Source: Lineus longissimus (Eukaryota > Nemertea > Pilidiophora > Heteronemertea > Lineidae). From it: a stretch of DNA of 64,000 bases. A program made the position numbers and the translations under genes. Below the pieces are notes generated by a model. That model was not told the DNA's origin and did not search any database. It was given only the letters and a program-made list of their open reading frames with translations. The first letter of the stretch is position 1; each line of letters opens with the position of its first letter. The stretch lies in assembly GCF_910592395.1 (NCBI RefSeq), contig NC_088313.1, positions 6,886,501 through 6,950,500 on the forward strand, read 5' to 3'. Below are positions 54,118 through 64,000 of the stretch, in pieces.

Positions 54118-56204
54118 AAGCGACACAGGCCAGGGTTCAGAGAGATTCTTCTGATCTTCAGAAACTGAAGGCATCACTGCTTGCTTATTTGCCCTTTTCT
54201 CAGGATTCCACCAGGAGGAATTTTGTGAATGGTGTTGTAGCCGATGGAGAGGTTAATGTGCATCATTTCGAAGCGGTTGGAAAGGTCATTACGGATAAAG
54301 TGATCGGATAGTCTGTTTTCTCCATTGCTTTTAAGCGAAAGGACAAAGCCAAGACCCATGCAAACATCTCGTCAGTGAAGGTAGCACCTGACAGATCAAT
54401 AGATCCAGGCTTATTGTTCCAGCGTTTTCTATTTGTTTCAAAACTAGCGGTCCTAACACTTGAAGACGTAATGAGCTATGAGCTCAGTCATTTCCCTCCA
54501 GCACTATTTGAGGGAAGAAAAGTGCTCAGGAAACGTGATAAGACTCAACTTGCGAACGCCATCACAGACTAAGCGGCCAAGGCATAGCGTCAAGAAACTA
54601 GAGAAGCCACATCACATGCCCAGCCAAAAACTGAACACTACGTTCCGGATGGAGGTTCCTTGCTCCAGCGTCTACCATGGAAGAGAGGAGACACCTACGG
54701 CTCCATCGTGCAATCATATACCGAATTTACTGTTCGGCGATTTCCATCAGCAACTGTTGTCTTCGACGGGTACCTAGGTGGTCCTTTAATTAAGGACAAC
54801 GCACACCAGAGGCGAGGGAAGATTGTGCATCCTGTCGTGAGCTGTACAGAAGACACCGAATTTTCTGGAAAGAAGGATTAGTTTCATTCAAGGGACAGTA
54901 ACAAACAACAAATGATCGATCTCATCAGTGAAAAACTTCGGGAAACGGGTTGTGAAGTGGTCAATGCCACAGGGGATGCTGATGTTGAAATTGCTAAGTC
55001 GGCTGTCCATTCCTCTCTGACACGCTCAACAACATTGATTGGAGAAGACACATATCTGTTGGTCCTGCTTCTTCATAACACGCAACAAGACAGCAGAAAT
55101 CTGTATTTCCGCTCCGACAAGGCGAATGCTGAGAAAGTGTATCATATAAACGAACTAAAGAGAGTGCTTGGTGACGAATTGTGCTCCAAGTTACTCTTTC
55201 TACATGCCTACACTGGATGCGACACGACATCAAGAATCTTGGGTGTTAGTAAAAATTCTATCTTACACAAGCTGGTGAAAGATGATACTCTGAAGAATTG
55301 TGCAAATGCATATCTTCTTCCAAAGCAGACTGCAGCAACCATCGAGGACCATGGCTGCCAAGCAATGGCAGTATTCTTTGGTGGCAAGTCAACAGATTCC
55401 CTGTCGTCGTTGCGATACAACATACTCGGCAAGAAAGTTGCCACATCCCAATCATTCGTAACGCCAGAACGCCTATCTCCTACAGCTGCGACAACTAAGT
55501 ACCACTGTCTGCGAGTATATTACCAGATAATGGTTTCGCTATGACAGGAGAGCGATATTGATACTTGTGACTGAGGCTGGGAACGAGAAGGCATTTAATT
55601 TGTGCCAATAGAGTCAGACATGAATGCAGCCCCAGATACTCTCTTAAAGGTGATCCACTGTAACTACACCACTGCCTGCACCACTCCTAGGTTCACCTGT
55701 CGAAAAAACAATCTGCCCTGTACCTCTGCATGTGGACAATGCCAACTCGGTGACTGTGACAATCCCACAACCAGTCAACGCAGGATGAAGAGGACGAAGA
55801 GAATGTTGACGACGACGATGTGATAAACAAAATTGTGTTGTGCACGTTTCTATAGAACTTCTTGAGGACTTATTATTTGGGTGTTCCAAATGATCTTATT
55901 TGTTTATTTGACCACTAAACCTGGGAAAAGATACCAGGGTCATGACTTCATTACAAATACTAAGGTAGTTGCAAATGGGAATTGACATAACCACTTGGAG
56001 TATTGTGAAAATTGTTATCGCGCAAAGTCCTTTGACCAGGATGGCCAAAGATGGCCGCCATATTGGATTTTACAATGAAGTAATCAGTTAATTGCATTTT
56101 CAAAGGGCCCCTTTTGATATGCTTTTCTTGGTCACAAATACTACCAAAAACCGTTAAAAAACCTTTTGTAGGAATTTTTGGGGGTCAAGCCTTATATTGA
56201 CCCT

Positions 56205-57470
56205 TATATCTGGCTTCGTTCGGTCAATAGTTCGCAAAAAGTAAATCAATTTTGAAGTAATTGATGACGTCAGCGTCTACTGAACGCCGTTGTGCAGTTT
56301 TCTCGGTAAACGGAGCGAGATGGAAAATCGCCGGAAGAAAATCTTGATCTCACAGATTTTAGATACTGAAAAAAGGGCAATTTAGAATTAAAACCGGCGC
56401 GGGTTTCGACGGAATTTTAGCAACAAACGAAAGGGTATTGGTATCTCAACATAGACCCTAAGCCACGGATCTAATTCCAAAGCTCAAAAAGCTTTTTTAA
56501 TTCCTGATCAACGCCTTTTAGCGCCGGAGCTCTGCTGTTGTGGCTCTGCTGTCGGGGGAAAACAGCCGACATGATGTCGGAAGCAAATATTTTTCCCCAC
56601 GACATCAGAGCTCCGCTGAAAGAGGCGCTGATCACGAAAAAGGGGAATTACGAAAATAGCATATTTAGTCACCTCTCTGATCTGGTGTACGTAGTTCTGC
56701 TGCGACAGACACAACCAATGAAATGAGATCGTGTTGCCATGATTACTGTAGCTATGACAAGACAACGTCGGTTTAATGAATAACAACACAACCAGCGTCA
56801 ATAGTTGTATTTGGTAAAATTGATTCAAAGAAAACGAAGCATGTCTTTTTTGACATCGATTGCTTTGGAAATCGATATCGTGGAATAGAATCCGACACAC
56901 TACGCATGTTCACATATATAAAGTGTAGTTACGTAGCTATTGCGATGCAGATCATTGAACCTAAAAGCAGACCAGTGCCTTTTGTCACTGCAACCTCTGA
57001 TCATGATTGCATGCGACAAAAATCGCTCGTTTAGCATGTTTCCGTTGGTCATCGCTTGTACATGTAATTGCACCAGGAATCGATTATCGCGGCTCTCACG
57101 GGCCAAAAACCAGATAAGATTTGTATAAGATTTTTAAGATCTTATTCAGTTTTGTGAACATGTGCAAGTGCATTTCGTTTCAAGATTTCTTAGTTAAGAT
57201 ATCAGCTATGTTAATAATCTTGCAAGAACATTCTTACGAATGTACAGTCAAACTATTATTATAGGAAGGCAAAATATATGATCTCTATCGTCTTATCAGT
57301 TGTTTAATCGGGTATAGCATATAAACTTCTCAACCACTGTTTCCTACTTTTATCCTGTTTGCATTCTAGCATGGGTTATGTTTCATGAGATTCCCAATCA
57401 AGTTGTTTATTGATATGATAATTATGATTAAACGTAAAAAAGACTTTAAAGCGGGTTGGCATTAGAGGAC
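56205..57470 (+). repeat. Block C of duplication copy 2
   Basis: Colinear with 29795-30477 and 31609-31950, sharing GTAATTGATGACGTCAGCGT, GATTCAAAGAAAA and GAATGTACAGTCAAACT. No ORF is conserved between the two, so it looks non-coding. Confidence 0.85.
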
Positions 57471-57878
57471 CATTGGCATTATTAAGGGCAATATCACCCA
57501 GCTGTCGGCTGCCCAGTCACCTCCTGTTCTACATAAGTAGTTTCCATCAACAAATTGCACAAAAAAGGAAGATTTTTCAAAATCTGGACTGAATTATCAC
57601 GCTTTTCCGATGTTGACTCCGTTTTGACCCGAGTTAGCTCTCCATGCGTCAACCCTTTCCACGTGGATCGATGCACTAGTAGGGCGTTTCCTGGAGCCAT
57701 GGATCTACCCTATGACGTTTTGGTGTTGATATAGATTTTTCCGACGTCACGCTAATGGCGCTTGATTACTGCGACGATAAATGGAAATGATGTTGCGTCT
57801 TAGGTCTCGTTAGGGAGTTTTTCCCAAATACGCGCGATGATGACGTGCCCCATTAACAGGACGTAACAACTACTTTAA

Positions 57879-59066
57879 AAGGTAGTTGATAAAACTTGGA
57901 ATCAGTGAAACCATGTAACCTGTGCTAAACCATGGAATCAGTCCTAAAATGCATAAAAACATGAAATAATGCCATTGGAAGCTAAGGTGGTTACGAATCA
58001 ATATTTGGAGCTTATTTTTACATGATCAGATCGAAATTTTACGGTAGTTTAGAAATCAGTCGCATTTCCGATTCAACAATCTATATTTTAGAACAACCCA
58101 GTCATACCTCGCCTCCAGTGTACATTACTGATCTCCCAAATATGGGCATGCACGTCACGACACGCCCACCACACACCCATAATATGCACCAATCAGCGCT
58201 CCGCTTACTACGCCACCACACGGGGCCTAATTGAACTACGGAGCGGTGTGATCATACAGGGTGATACAGAGAAGATTGACTACATCATGCAGTACCGGCT
58301 GGCACTTATCCGTACATCTTAAGCATGACAAAAAACGTATAAGAAGATTTATTACCGAAGGATTTAGCCGGATTTTGAAATGAAAAATGAGAAACGAATT
58401 CCTTCACGGTGAGCGATTTCGTACATTTTCATGTACACATCGGGATGTAGAGATATTTTCGTGATGTCACCAGTTCTAAGCGGACACATTTTTTAGTGAT
58501 TCCCGAGTGCATGTTTGTCCTATCTACCAAGCTTAATCAGAGCATCATATATACAAAATGATTCTTAGGAATTAGTCGCAGATCCGTTTTAATATTCCAT
58601 ATTTTGGAAAAACCCAAACGTCCTCCGGGTAGGCCTAGTGACCGGCTAGTGACCTAGGCTTGGTAAGGGCAGTATAGGCCTACCCATGATGTCACTAGCC
58701 GGTCACTAGGCCTACCCGGAGGACTGTTCCACCATTTTTTCAAAGAGCCTGCTAATAAATAAGGATACAAGAATTCCCATTTCTTTTACAAGGGAAGCCT
58801 TTATTTTAACAATATAGACATCTTCAGCATACGTCCTGGAACCCTAGTTACATTGTATATTGAAATATTGAAAGTCAGTATATTGAAAGTCAGTATATTG
58901 AAAGTCAGCTGGGACGAGATTGGCAGTTGGAAGGTTATAAATTGTGGAAGGAACGCACCCGATTTCACGCGGTAATTGCAGTGATTCCACGGTTCAGTAC
59001 TGACTATTCCATGGTTTCGCACAGGTTACATGGTTTCACTGATTGCAAGTTTTATCAACTACCATT
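57879..59066. mobile_element. 1188-bp element nested in MITE E, TSD TTAA
   Basis: Ends are AAGGTAGTTGATAAAACTTG and its near inverse, and the inverted similarity continues for about 75 bp. TTAA flanks both sides (57875-57878, 59067-59070); copy 2 of the MITE shows the unfilled site. TTAA targeting suggests a piggyBac-type source. No transposase ORF recognised. Confidence 0.75.
58620..58724. repeat. Perfect 34-bp inverted repeat with 37-bp loop
   Basis: 58620-58653 (GTCCTCCGGGTAGGCCTAG...) is the exact reverse complement of 58691-58724. Both arms carry the GTAGGCCTA motif that recurs across the window. Confidence 0.9.
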
Positions 59067-59689
59067 TTAAAATGCGTTTCCAAAGTGAATGCATGAGGAC
59101 AACCCATTTGTGTCGTATATCACTGGCAACGCCCGATTCCCCTGATTCTGCAGGATGTTAAATCAGGCATTTTATTTCTTGAAATAAATCATAAGCGTCG
59201 CATTTGCTTCTAGCTCTGTTCACCATCCCAAACGGCAATATTGCCAATTGGGCCGGACAATCACGAAAAACCCCAAATATTATACATTTCTTCCTCAATA
59301 ATTCTTACAGAGACCATTCTCCCATGAAAGACAGTTGCTTACGCTACACAAAAACTTTAAAAAAATCTAGGGTCAACCATTGAACTTTTGAGATTATTAT
59401 GTTGAATTTTGCGAAAAACGCACCAACTGGCACTGGACGGCATTTCAACACGGGGCCGACGCACATCCCAAGTTCAGTGTACACATACGTCGGCAACACC
59501 AGTATAAATGCGTAGTTTCTTGTTAGCCGCCTATTGAGTAGCGCTCTAGGTTTCAGAAACTCCAAAAAAACATGTCTTTGCCAAAACAACTGCTGAATCA
59601 ACACTGACATACTGTAAGGACCGACAAATCAATGATTTTAGAAACTACGGCCGCGCATGGATAAAAAAACACTCCCTAAATGAGACCTT

Positions 59690-60470
59690 AAGGTAAGGTT
59701 GACATTACCCTGACAGCCTTTTTTTAACATATGATAAAACTGCAGCCTCCTACAAGTCTCCTGATACCCGACAATACTGGTTTCCTCAAAAGGAAAGGTT
59801 GGAACGACCATCTAGAAATATTATATGTACTATGACAATCTGCTCAAATTGTGTCATACTTAGCATCCCATACGTCGAAATATATAGAACGCCTCAATTG
59901 TGCAAAATAATCACGTTCAGGTCAATCACATACTGCAAAACATGCATATTCTTATCCGGAAAGAATCAAGCTATTCATATATTCAACATATATCATATAG
60001 AAGCATATATGTTTAGTCCTTGGGCAAGGCAATTCATGCCTTGTGCCACCGCAGTGTTCACATTTGGCGGAAACTGCACTTAAAACAGGTACCCCTTTAA
60101 GCGCAACTGGTCTTTTTGCATTCGCGCTGCAAGCAAAACTGACCTTGGGAATGCCGAACAGATTGTATTTTCAGGTAGTCAAGGCATTTCTTTGTAATGT
60201 GTGCAAAAAGTCGGACTGGATTCTCTAAGAGGACACCTCCGTTGTCATGAGATACCAAATTTGATGAAAAGGGCCGAGTTTCACCTCGGGCATACTGAAA
60301 ATGCGTTGAAGAAAACGATGACGCACTGTTGTTTCAAACGGCGCTCTGTTTACCAATATTGCATATTTCATATAGATTTCTGTTGGAAATTATTCAAATT
60401 ATTCATAGCTACGTGGTTAAGTTGAAATTAATAGTTTCTGAGCTCATGAAAATGTCGTCGTTACGTCTTA
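59690..60470. other. No recognised gene
   Basis: Sequence between the two MITE E copies. No recognisable domain or repeat structure. Confidence 0.4.
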
Positions 60471-61170
60471 AGGTCTCGTTAGGGAGTTTTTCCCAAATGT
60501 ACGCGATGATGACGTGCCCCATTAACAGGACGTAACATCTATTTCAAAATGCGTTTCCAAAGTGAAGGCATGAGGACAACCCATTTGTGTCGTATATCAC
60601 TGGAAACGCCCGATTCCCCTGATTCTGCAGGATGTTAAATCGGGCATTTTTTTTCTTGAAATAAATCATAAGCGTCGCATTTGCTCCTAGCTCTGTTCAC
60701 CATCCCAAACGGCAATATTGCCAATTGGGCCGAACAATCAGGAAAACCCCAAATATTATACATTTCTTCCTGAATAATTCTTACAGTGACCATTCTTCCA
60801 TGAAAGACAGTTGCTTACGCTACACAAAAATAAAAATAAAATCGAGGGTCAACCATTGAACTTTTGAGAAATGTTGAATTTTGCACAAATCAGCGAAAAA
60901 CGCACCAACTGGCACTGGACGGCATTTCAACACGGGTCCGACGCACATCCCAAGTTCAATGCACACATACGTCGGCAACAACAGTATAAATACGTAGTTT
61001 CTTGTTAGCCACCTATTGAGTAGCGCTCTAGGTTTCAGAAACTCCAAAAAACATGTCTTTGCCAAAACAACTGCTGAATCAACAGTGACATACTGTAAGG
61101 ACCGAAAAATCAATGATTTTAGGAACTACGGCCGCGCATGAATAAAAAAAAACACTCCCTAATGAGACCT
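60471..61170. mobile_element. MITE family E, copy 2, complete 700 bp
   Basis: AGGTCTCGTTAGGGAG at the left and CTCCCTAATGAGACCT at the right are inverted. A shared minus-strand open frame (61113-60820, paralogous to 59610-59344) is conserved only as far as the repeat copies are. The target duplication is unresolved. Confidence 0.8.
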
Positions 61171-61612
61171 CACGTCCGACGTCGTAACTGTGGGTGCGGC
61201 GCGTCATGAATGCAGGATCGGCCAACGCGCGGCCCATATGGAATGCGACAAAACTGTACCGGAACCAGAATGGTCATGGGTCTGCACAAATTTTTTCAGA
61301 TTCGATGGACATGATGGATATGTGAATTTAGTTCAGAGACACCTTTACTTTAATTTCTTGATTTGTTTCGTGCAATTTTGATTTGTTGCTTGTTGTAAAT
61401 AACTATACATTACTGTTGTTCTGTAATCTTCTAACAAGGAGGAAATAAAGAAATATATATATCTCCCTCTGTCGTTCCCCCGCCTGGTCTTATTGAACGT
61501 AAATCAATCAATAACAGAACCAACACACCCTAGAAAAATGCCAAGTAAATCTTCGCTGACCCTATCGATCGCAATAGAACGCAGAAGGCCCACTACCCTT
61601 GTTCGTATACTA

Positions 61613-61937
61613 CTCTAAAACCTCCAATACAAGGAATGGGTCTCCGCCCCCTATCATTACAATGGAGGAGGGATTCTAAAACCTCAATATCGATTTTAAA
61701 GAGACGACACAATGGGCATCTTTTATCAGAACAAATGGGCCTACTTTTATCAGTGATGTTGATTTCGTTTTACTGTCAATGTCAGCCAAGATCAGAGCGT
61801 GATTATAACACATGTGACTCCATTTGCCCATGCAATTGACATGAAAGAATATTACCTGACTTCTTGGCCCATCCCGATTCAAAACCATTGTATTGATTGG
61901 GGGCGGAGCCTCATTCCTTGTATTCGAGGTTTGAGAG
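61613..61937. mobile_element. 325-bp MITE with TA target
   Basis: CTCTAAAACCTC and GAGGTTTGAGAG at the ends, extended by ATACAAGGAATG and GCTCCGCCCCC in inverted form; TA on each side. This suits a Tc1/mariner-type MITE. Confidence 0.7.
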
Positions 61938-62889
61938 TATATTGATTATGTATAGACATAAAGCGGGCCAGGCCCCACATGGAAAATCAACTATCTTTTT
62001 TTTAACTAAATTTGGACATGACCCTATAACCCTTTAGGTTGGCAGACACCCTTGCTCGATTCTGCTCAATCTGGTCCTAGCAGGGCTTTTTGGCCCTCGC
62101 AAGGCACTCTGTGTGTCTCTGCCCTCGTAGGGCTATATTTTTAAGCCTTCGCAAGGCTGCCCTCGCAGGGCTAAAATGTTATATAAAACTTATACTCAAT
62201 AACTGCTGGACAAGAACGTAGCCAAAAACCAACACCCAACTCAACAGACCGGGCCTCAAACTTACACCTCAACCGGAGAACCCGAACCACGGCTTCTACC
62301 AAACAAGTGATCCACGATCAATGCTCGTTGCGCAGTGTCACTGACAGGTTGAATGGTTTTTGCGCTGAACCTCACAGTCATCATACGGTTGCTGACTGGT
62401 CAGTACTCTTTTTAAAATTGAATAGTAAACGTAACTAATTATAGTTATGCTTCACTACTCTGGTAGTTGCTATTGTACTGACTGTGGAATCAGTTGTTTT
62501 AACTATCAAAATGGTAATTCTTAGCCATTTCTATTGGTAGCTTTACTACCTTTTTTAGTTGGAATAACTAATTATTGGCTAGTTTTGACTTATTTCACAG
62601 TTGGTGCAATAGGAACTACCAATTTATAGTTGATTTTGCTTTTGCTGCTGGAGCCGTGTCCTTATGAACCAAGACTGTCGTTCCATGCCCACGCTTGGAA
62701 TCCTGACCACTCTAGAAGAGGCTGTGTCCATCGGCCGTTGTCATCTCACCTGTACCAGTGAGCCTTGCCTCAGCCATACCAACAATGTTCCACCTGTATC
62801 GCCAAATTCATACTCGAGCTGTTCGATCTTGCCTGCAGCATTCAGGTTCCCACATTCAGAGCTGAACGTTGCGATTCCATGGGACCCTC
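61938..62889. other. Low-complexity spacer with small repeats
   Basis: 62080-62180 holds CCCTCGCAAGGC/CCCTCGCAGGGC short palindromic repeats. 62410-62640 has several TAACTA/TAGTT inverted words, possibly a decayed MITE. No gene. Confidence 0.5.
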
Positions 62890-63180
62890 AATCGGGATTG
62901 GGGTAATCACATGAGTTAGCAGACGCTAGCTGACCTGACCATATATACTAACGTCGGGGGGGGGGGGACAAGACACAAAGAAAAATTGCAGCCGAAACCA
63001 TGAACATCAAAAATAACAAACGGCATGTAGGGCGGGCATGTTATTACTCCTTTCCTGATTAAGGGTTCGATCGAATCTCAATCACACTTCAACTTACTGG
63101 CAAGTGTCTTCTATCTCACCAATTAATCATGCTCATCAAGTGATCCCAAGAGGCTTGAAAGCCTCGTGTCTAAATGATCA
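62890..63180 (+). repeat. Block D of duplication copy 2
   Basis: Colinear with 32190-32480, sharing GCTAGCTGACCTGACCATAT, CATCAAAAATAACAAACGG and CTTACTGGCAAGTGTCTTCT. Confidence 0.85.
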
Positions 63181-63692
63181 CCAGAACCACTTGCCATAAA
63201 AATACGACAACACACAAACCTAGAAAACGAGAAATAGAGGAGTGAAACAAAAATCGACCGCCCGCGAGGACGTTCTGGATAAAAAAGACCAGGTAATACT
63301 GGATTCCGCGAGGTGTCGCTTAGGGTGTATCGTATGCCTAGTTTGATCATTATGATTACATACGTGCGGTAAGAACATTTAGATTGACATGACCTATTTA
63401 TTGTAATCTGTACCGATTTCTATCTGTTCTAAATTCATTTATCAAATTCATACATTATTGGAATACAAGCGCTGATGGTCGTCGTGTAGTTGACCGTTAG
63501 TGTGAAGTTAACTTGATCGCATTGGCATCAGGTGAATTCACTAGTTTTCAGCAATAATTTTCTTGAGTCAGCATTTTGATTTGCAGAAAAACATTTGAAA
63601 ACCTGCCCAACAGTCGGACTTACCGGTCAATGAACCTCAACATTGTTTTTCAATTCGTGTGTCACTCCGTACCTGATTTCGGCCAGACGTGA
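63181..63692. other. Putative upstream region of the gene starting at 63693
   Basis: No ORF with a domain. I see no clear TATA box close to the start. Confidence 0.35.
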
Positions 63693-63774
63693 ATGATGAA
63701 ACGTGGTGCCAAAATGGAAGTTATTTACATCGTTTTTATTTGCTATTTGCTGCAGGCATTTGTGGCTAGTGACG
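63693..63774 (+). CDS. First coding exon of a secreted or membrane protein (partial gene)
   Basis: Adjacent ATGs at 63693 and 63696 open a frame with a short basic start (MKRGAKME), a hydrophobic core VIYIVFICYLLQAFV and a small-residue ASD cleavage-like end, then a consensus GTAAGT donor in phase 1 at 63775. A signal peptide encoded by a short first exon is the common layout of secreted and type I membrane proteins in animals. The rest of the gene is beyond the window, so the product is unknown. Confidence 0.6.
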
Positions 63775-64000
63775 GTAAGTAGGTATTAGCGTAAGGACTT
63801 TCTCTGAATGCATGTTCCATGTTCAATAGAGCAATTGAAGTTGAAAAACGTAGTTTCGGTAAAGTGCTTGATATTGCTCAGTGTCCAACCCTTGTCTGGC
63901 GTGTCTGGGGAACACTTGTTTGTCCGGCGAGTGTAAACGTGGTATAGCCCTCATGTCTTGCTCTCCTTCGCTGGCTGCGTTTGGTCCTCATGCTAAGTCC
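63775..64000 (+). other. Start of intron 1 of the gene at 63693
   Basis: Begins with GTAAGTAGG; no acceptor followed by a continuing frame is seen before the window ends. Confidence 0.4.

Larger units (their letters stand above)
51960..55544 (+). pseudogene. XPG/PIN-type nuclease-like transposon protein, interrupted and frame-broken
   Basis: Pieces of one long protein family appear in order. 52010-52150 gives LTRGSGMTEDQRSLW...TSEQYK. After the inserted repeat, 54150-54575 gives RRNFVNGVVADG, FKRKDKAKTHANISSVKV and SIDPGLLFQRF with an in-frame TAG near 54309. 54650-54880 gives LLQRLPWKRGDTYGSIVQ and ATVVFDGYLGG. 54912-55544 gives CEVVNATGDADVEIAKSAV, GEDTYLLVLLL, LHAYTGCDTTSRILG and KYHCLRVYYQIM. 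GDAD, GEDT and GCDTTS look like the acidic metal-binding residues of an XPG/PIN fold; where I recall the family having DTD, this copy has DTY. The family is widespread in marine invertebrates. This copy is not functional. Confidence 0.75.
51515..56203 (+). mobile_element. Academ-like DNA transposon with long TIRs and an XPG-type nuclease gene
   Basis: The left arm (51515-51890) and right arm (about 55965-56203) are inverted repeats sharing GGGTCAA, AATTCCTACA-AAGGTTTTT, AACGGTTTT, TGAAAATGCAATTAACTGAT and AAAATCCAATATGG. The left arm has about 170 bp extra. The paralogous site at 29790 (GACATATCCGGC) shows the uninterrupted target, and ATAT flanks both ends. A 4-bp target duplication plus an XPG-type protein fits, from memory, the Academ superfamily. 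A pearl-type element interrupts the gene. Confidence 0.7.
57802..59688. mobile_element. MITE family E, copy 1, split by a nested element
   Basis: It begins AGGTCTCGTTAGGGAG and ends in CTCCCTAAATGAGACCT. Apart from 57879-59066 it matches 60471-61170 over its length. Confidence 0.8.

Noticed and set aside
59344-61113. Conserved minus-strand ORF pair in the two MITE E copies
   Set aside because: Conservation follows the whole repeat, with indels that shift the frame; no sign of coding selection by eye.

Overview
This window is eukaryotic and almost certainly from an invertebrate animal genome. It has phase-consistent GT-AG introns, no operons and little coding density. Most of the sequence is transposons, satellites and segmental duplications. 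The TAGGCCTA-type motif that recurs throughout and the mix of element families would suit a marine invertebrate such as an echinoderm or hemichordate, but I cannot name the species.

Layout, left to right. 1-4.9 kb: an inverted-repeat-bounded element with its own TATA box and small ORF (0.99-1.95 kb), then a two-exon host-like gene on the minus strand for a secreted protein (2.82-3.60 kb). 4.9-10 kb: PIF/Harbinger remnants, including a Myb-like gene cut by a 5'-truncated LINE that has a perfect 16-bp target duplication. 10-19.4 kb: minisatellites, a 4.5-kb insertion with candidate repeated non-coding exons, and a GC-rich satellite. 19.47-25.53 kb: a complete-looking Ginger-type DNA transposon (TIRs starting TGTTACGC, target duplication GGGGC). 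It encodes a spliced integrase that runs into the start of an OTU cysteine-protease domain. 25.5-27.2 kb: inverted copies of the 12-18 kb satellite/LINE material, then a 42-bp minisatellite.

27.2-63.2 kb is best read as an old colinear tandem duplication. Copy 1 occupies 27.25-32.5 kb. Copy 2 has the same pieces in the same order spread over 34.0-63.2 kb, because later elements landed in it: a 909-bp TIR element, a pogo/Tigger transposon (38.96-50.48 kb) with a young Ty3/Gypsy LTR retrotransposon inside its first intron, an Academ-like transposon encoding an XPG/PIN-type nuclease (51.5-56.2 kb), and several MITEs. The Academ-like element contains a hairpin-ended HINE/pearl-type repeat, which itself contains a MITE. 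Paralogous empty sites inside the window let most boundaries be read directly.

The last 300 bp holds the first exon of a probable secreted or membrane host gene (63,693-63,774). The Gypsy element looks the most intact: 629-bp LTRs with two differences that I could see, PBS, PPT, gag, and pol in the -1 frame behind a GGGAAAC slippery site. The other transposases carry disabling changes, often an in-frame TGA where CGA would be expected. I found no rRNA, tRNA or CRISPR array.
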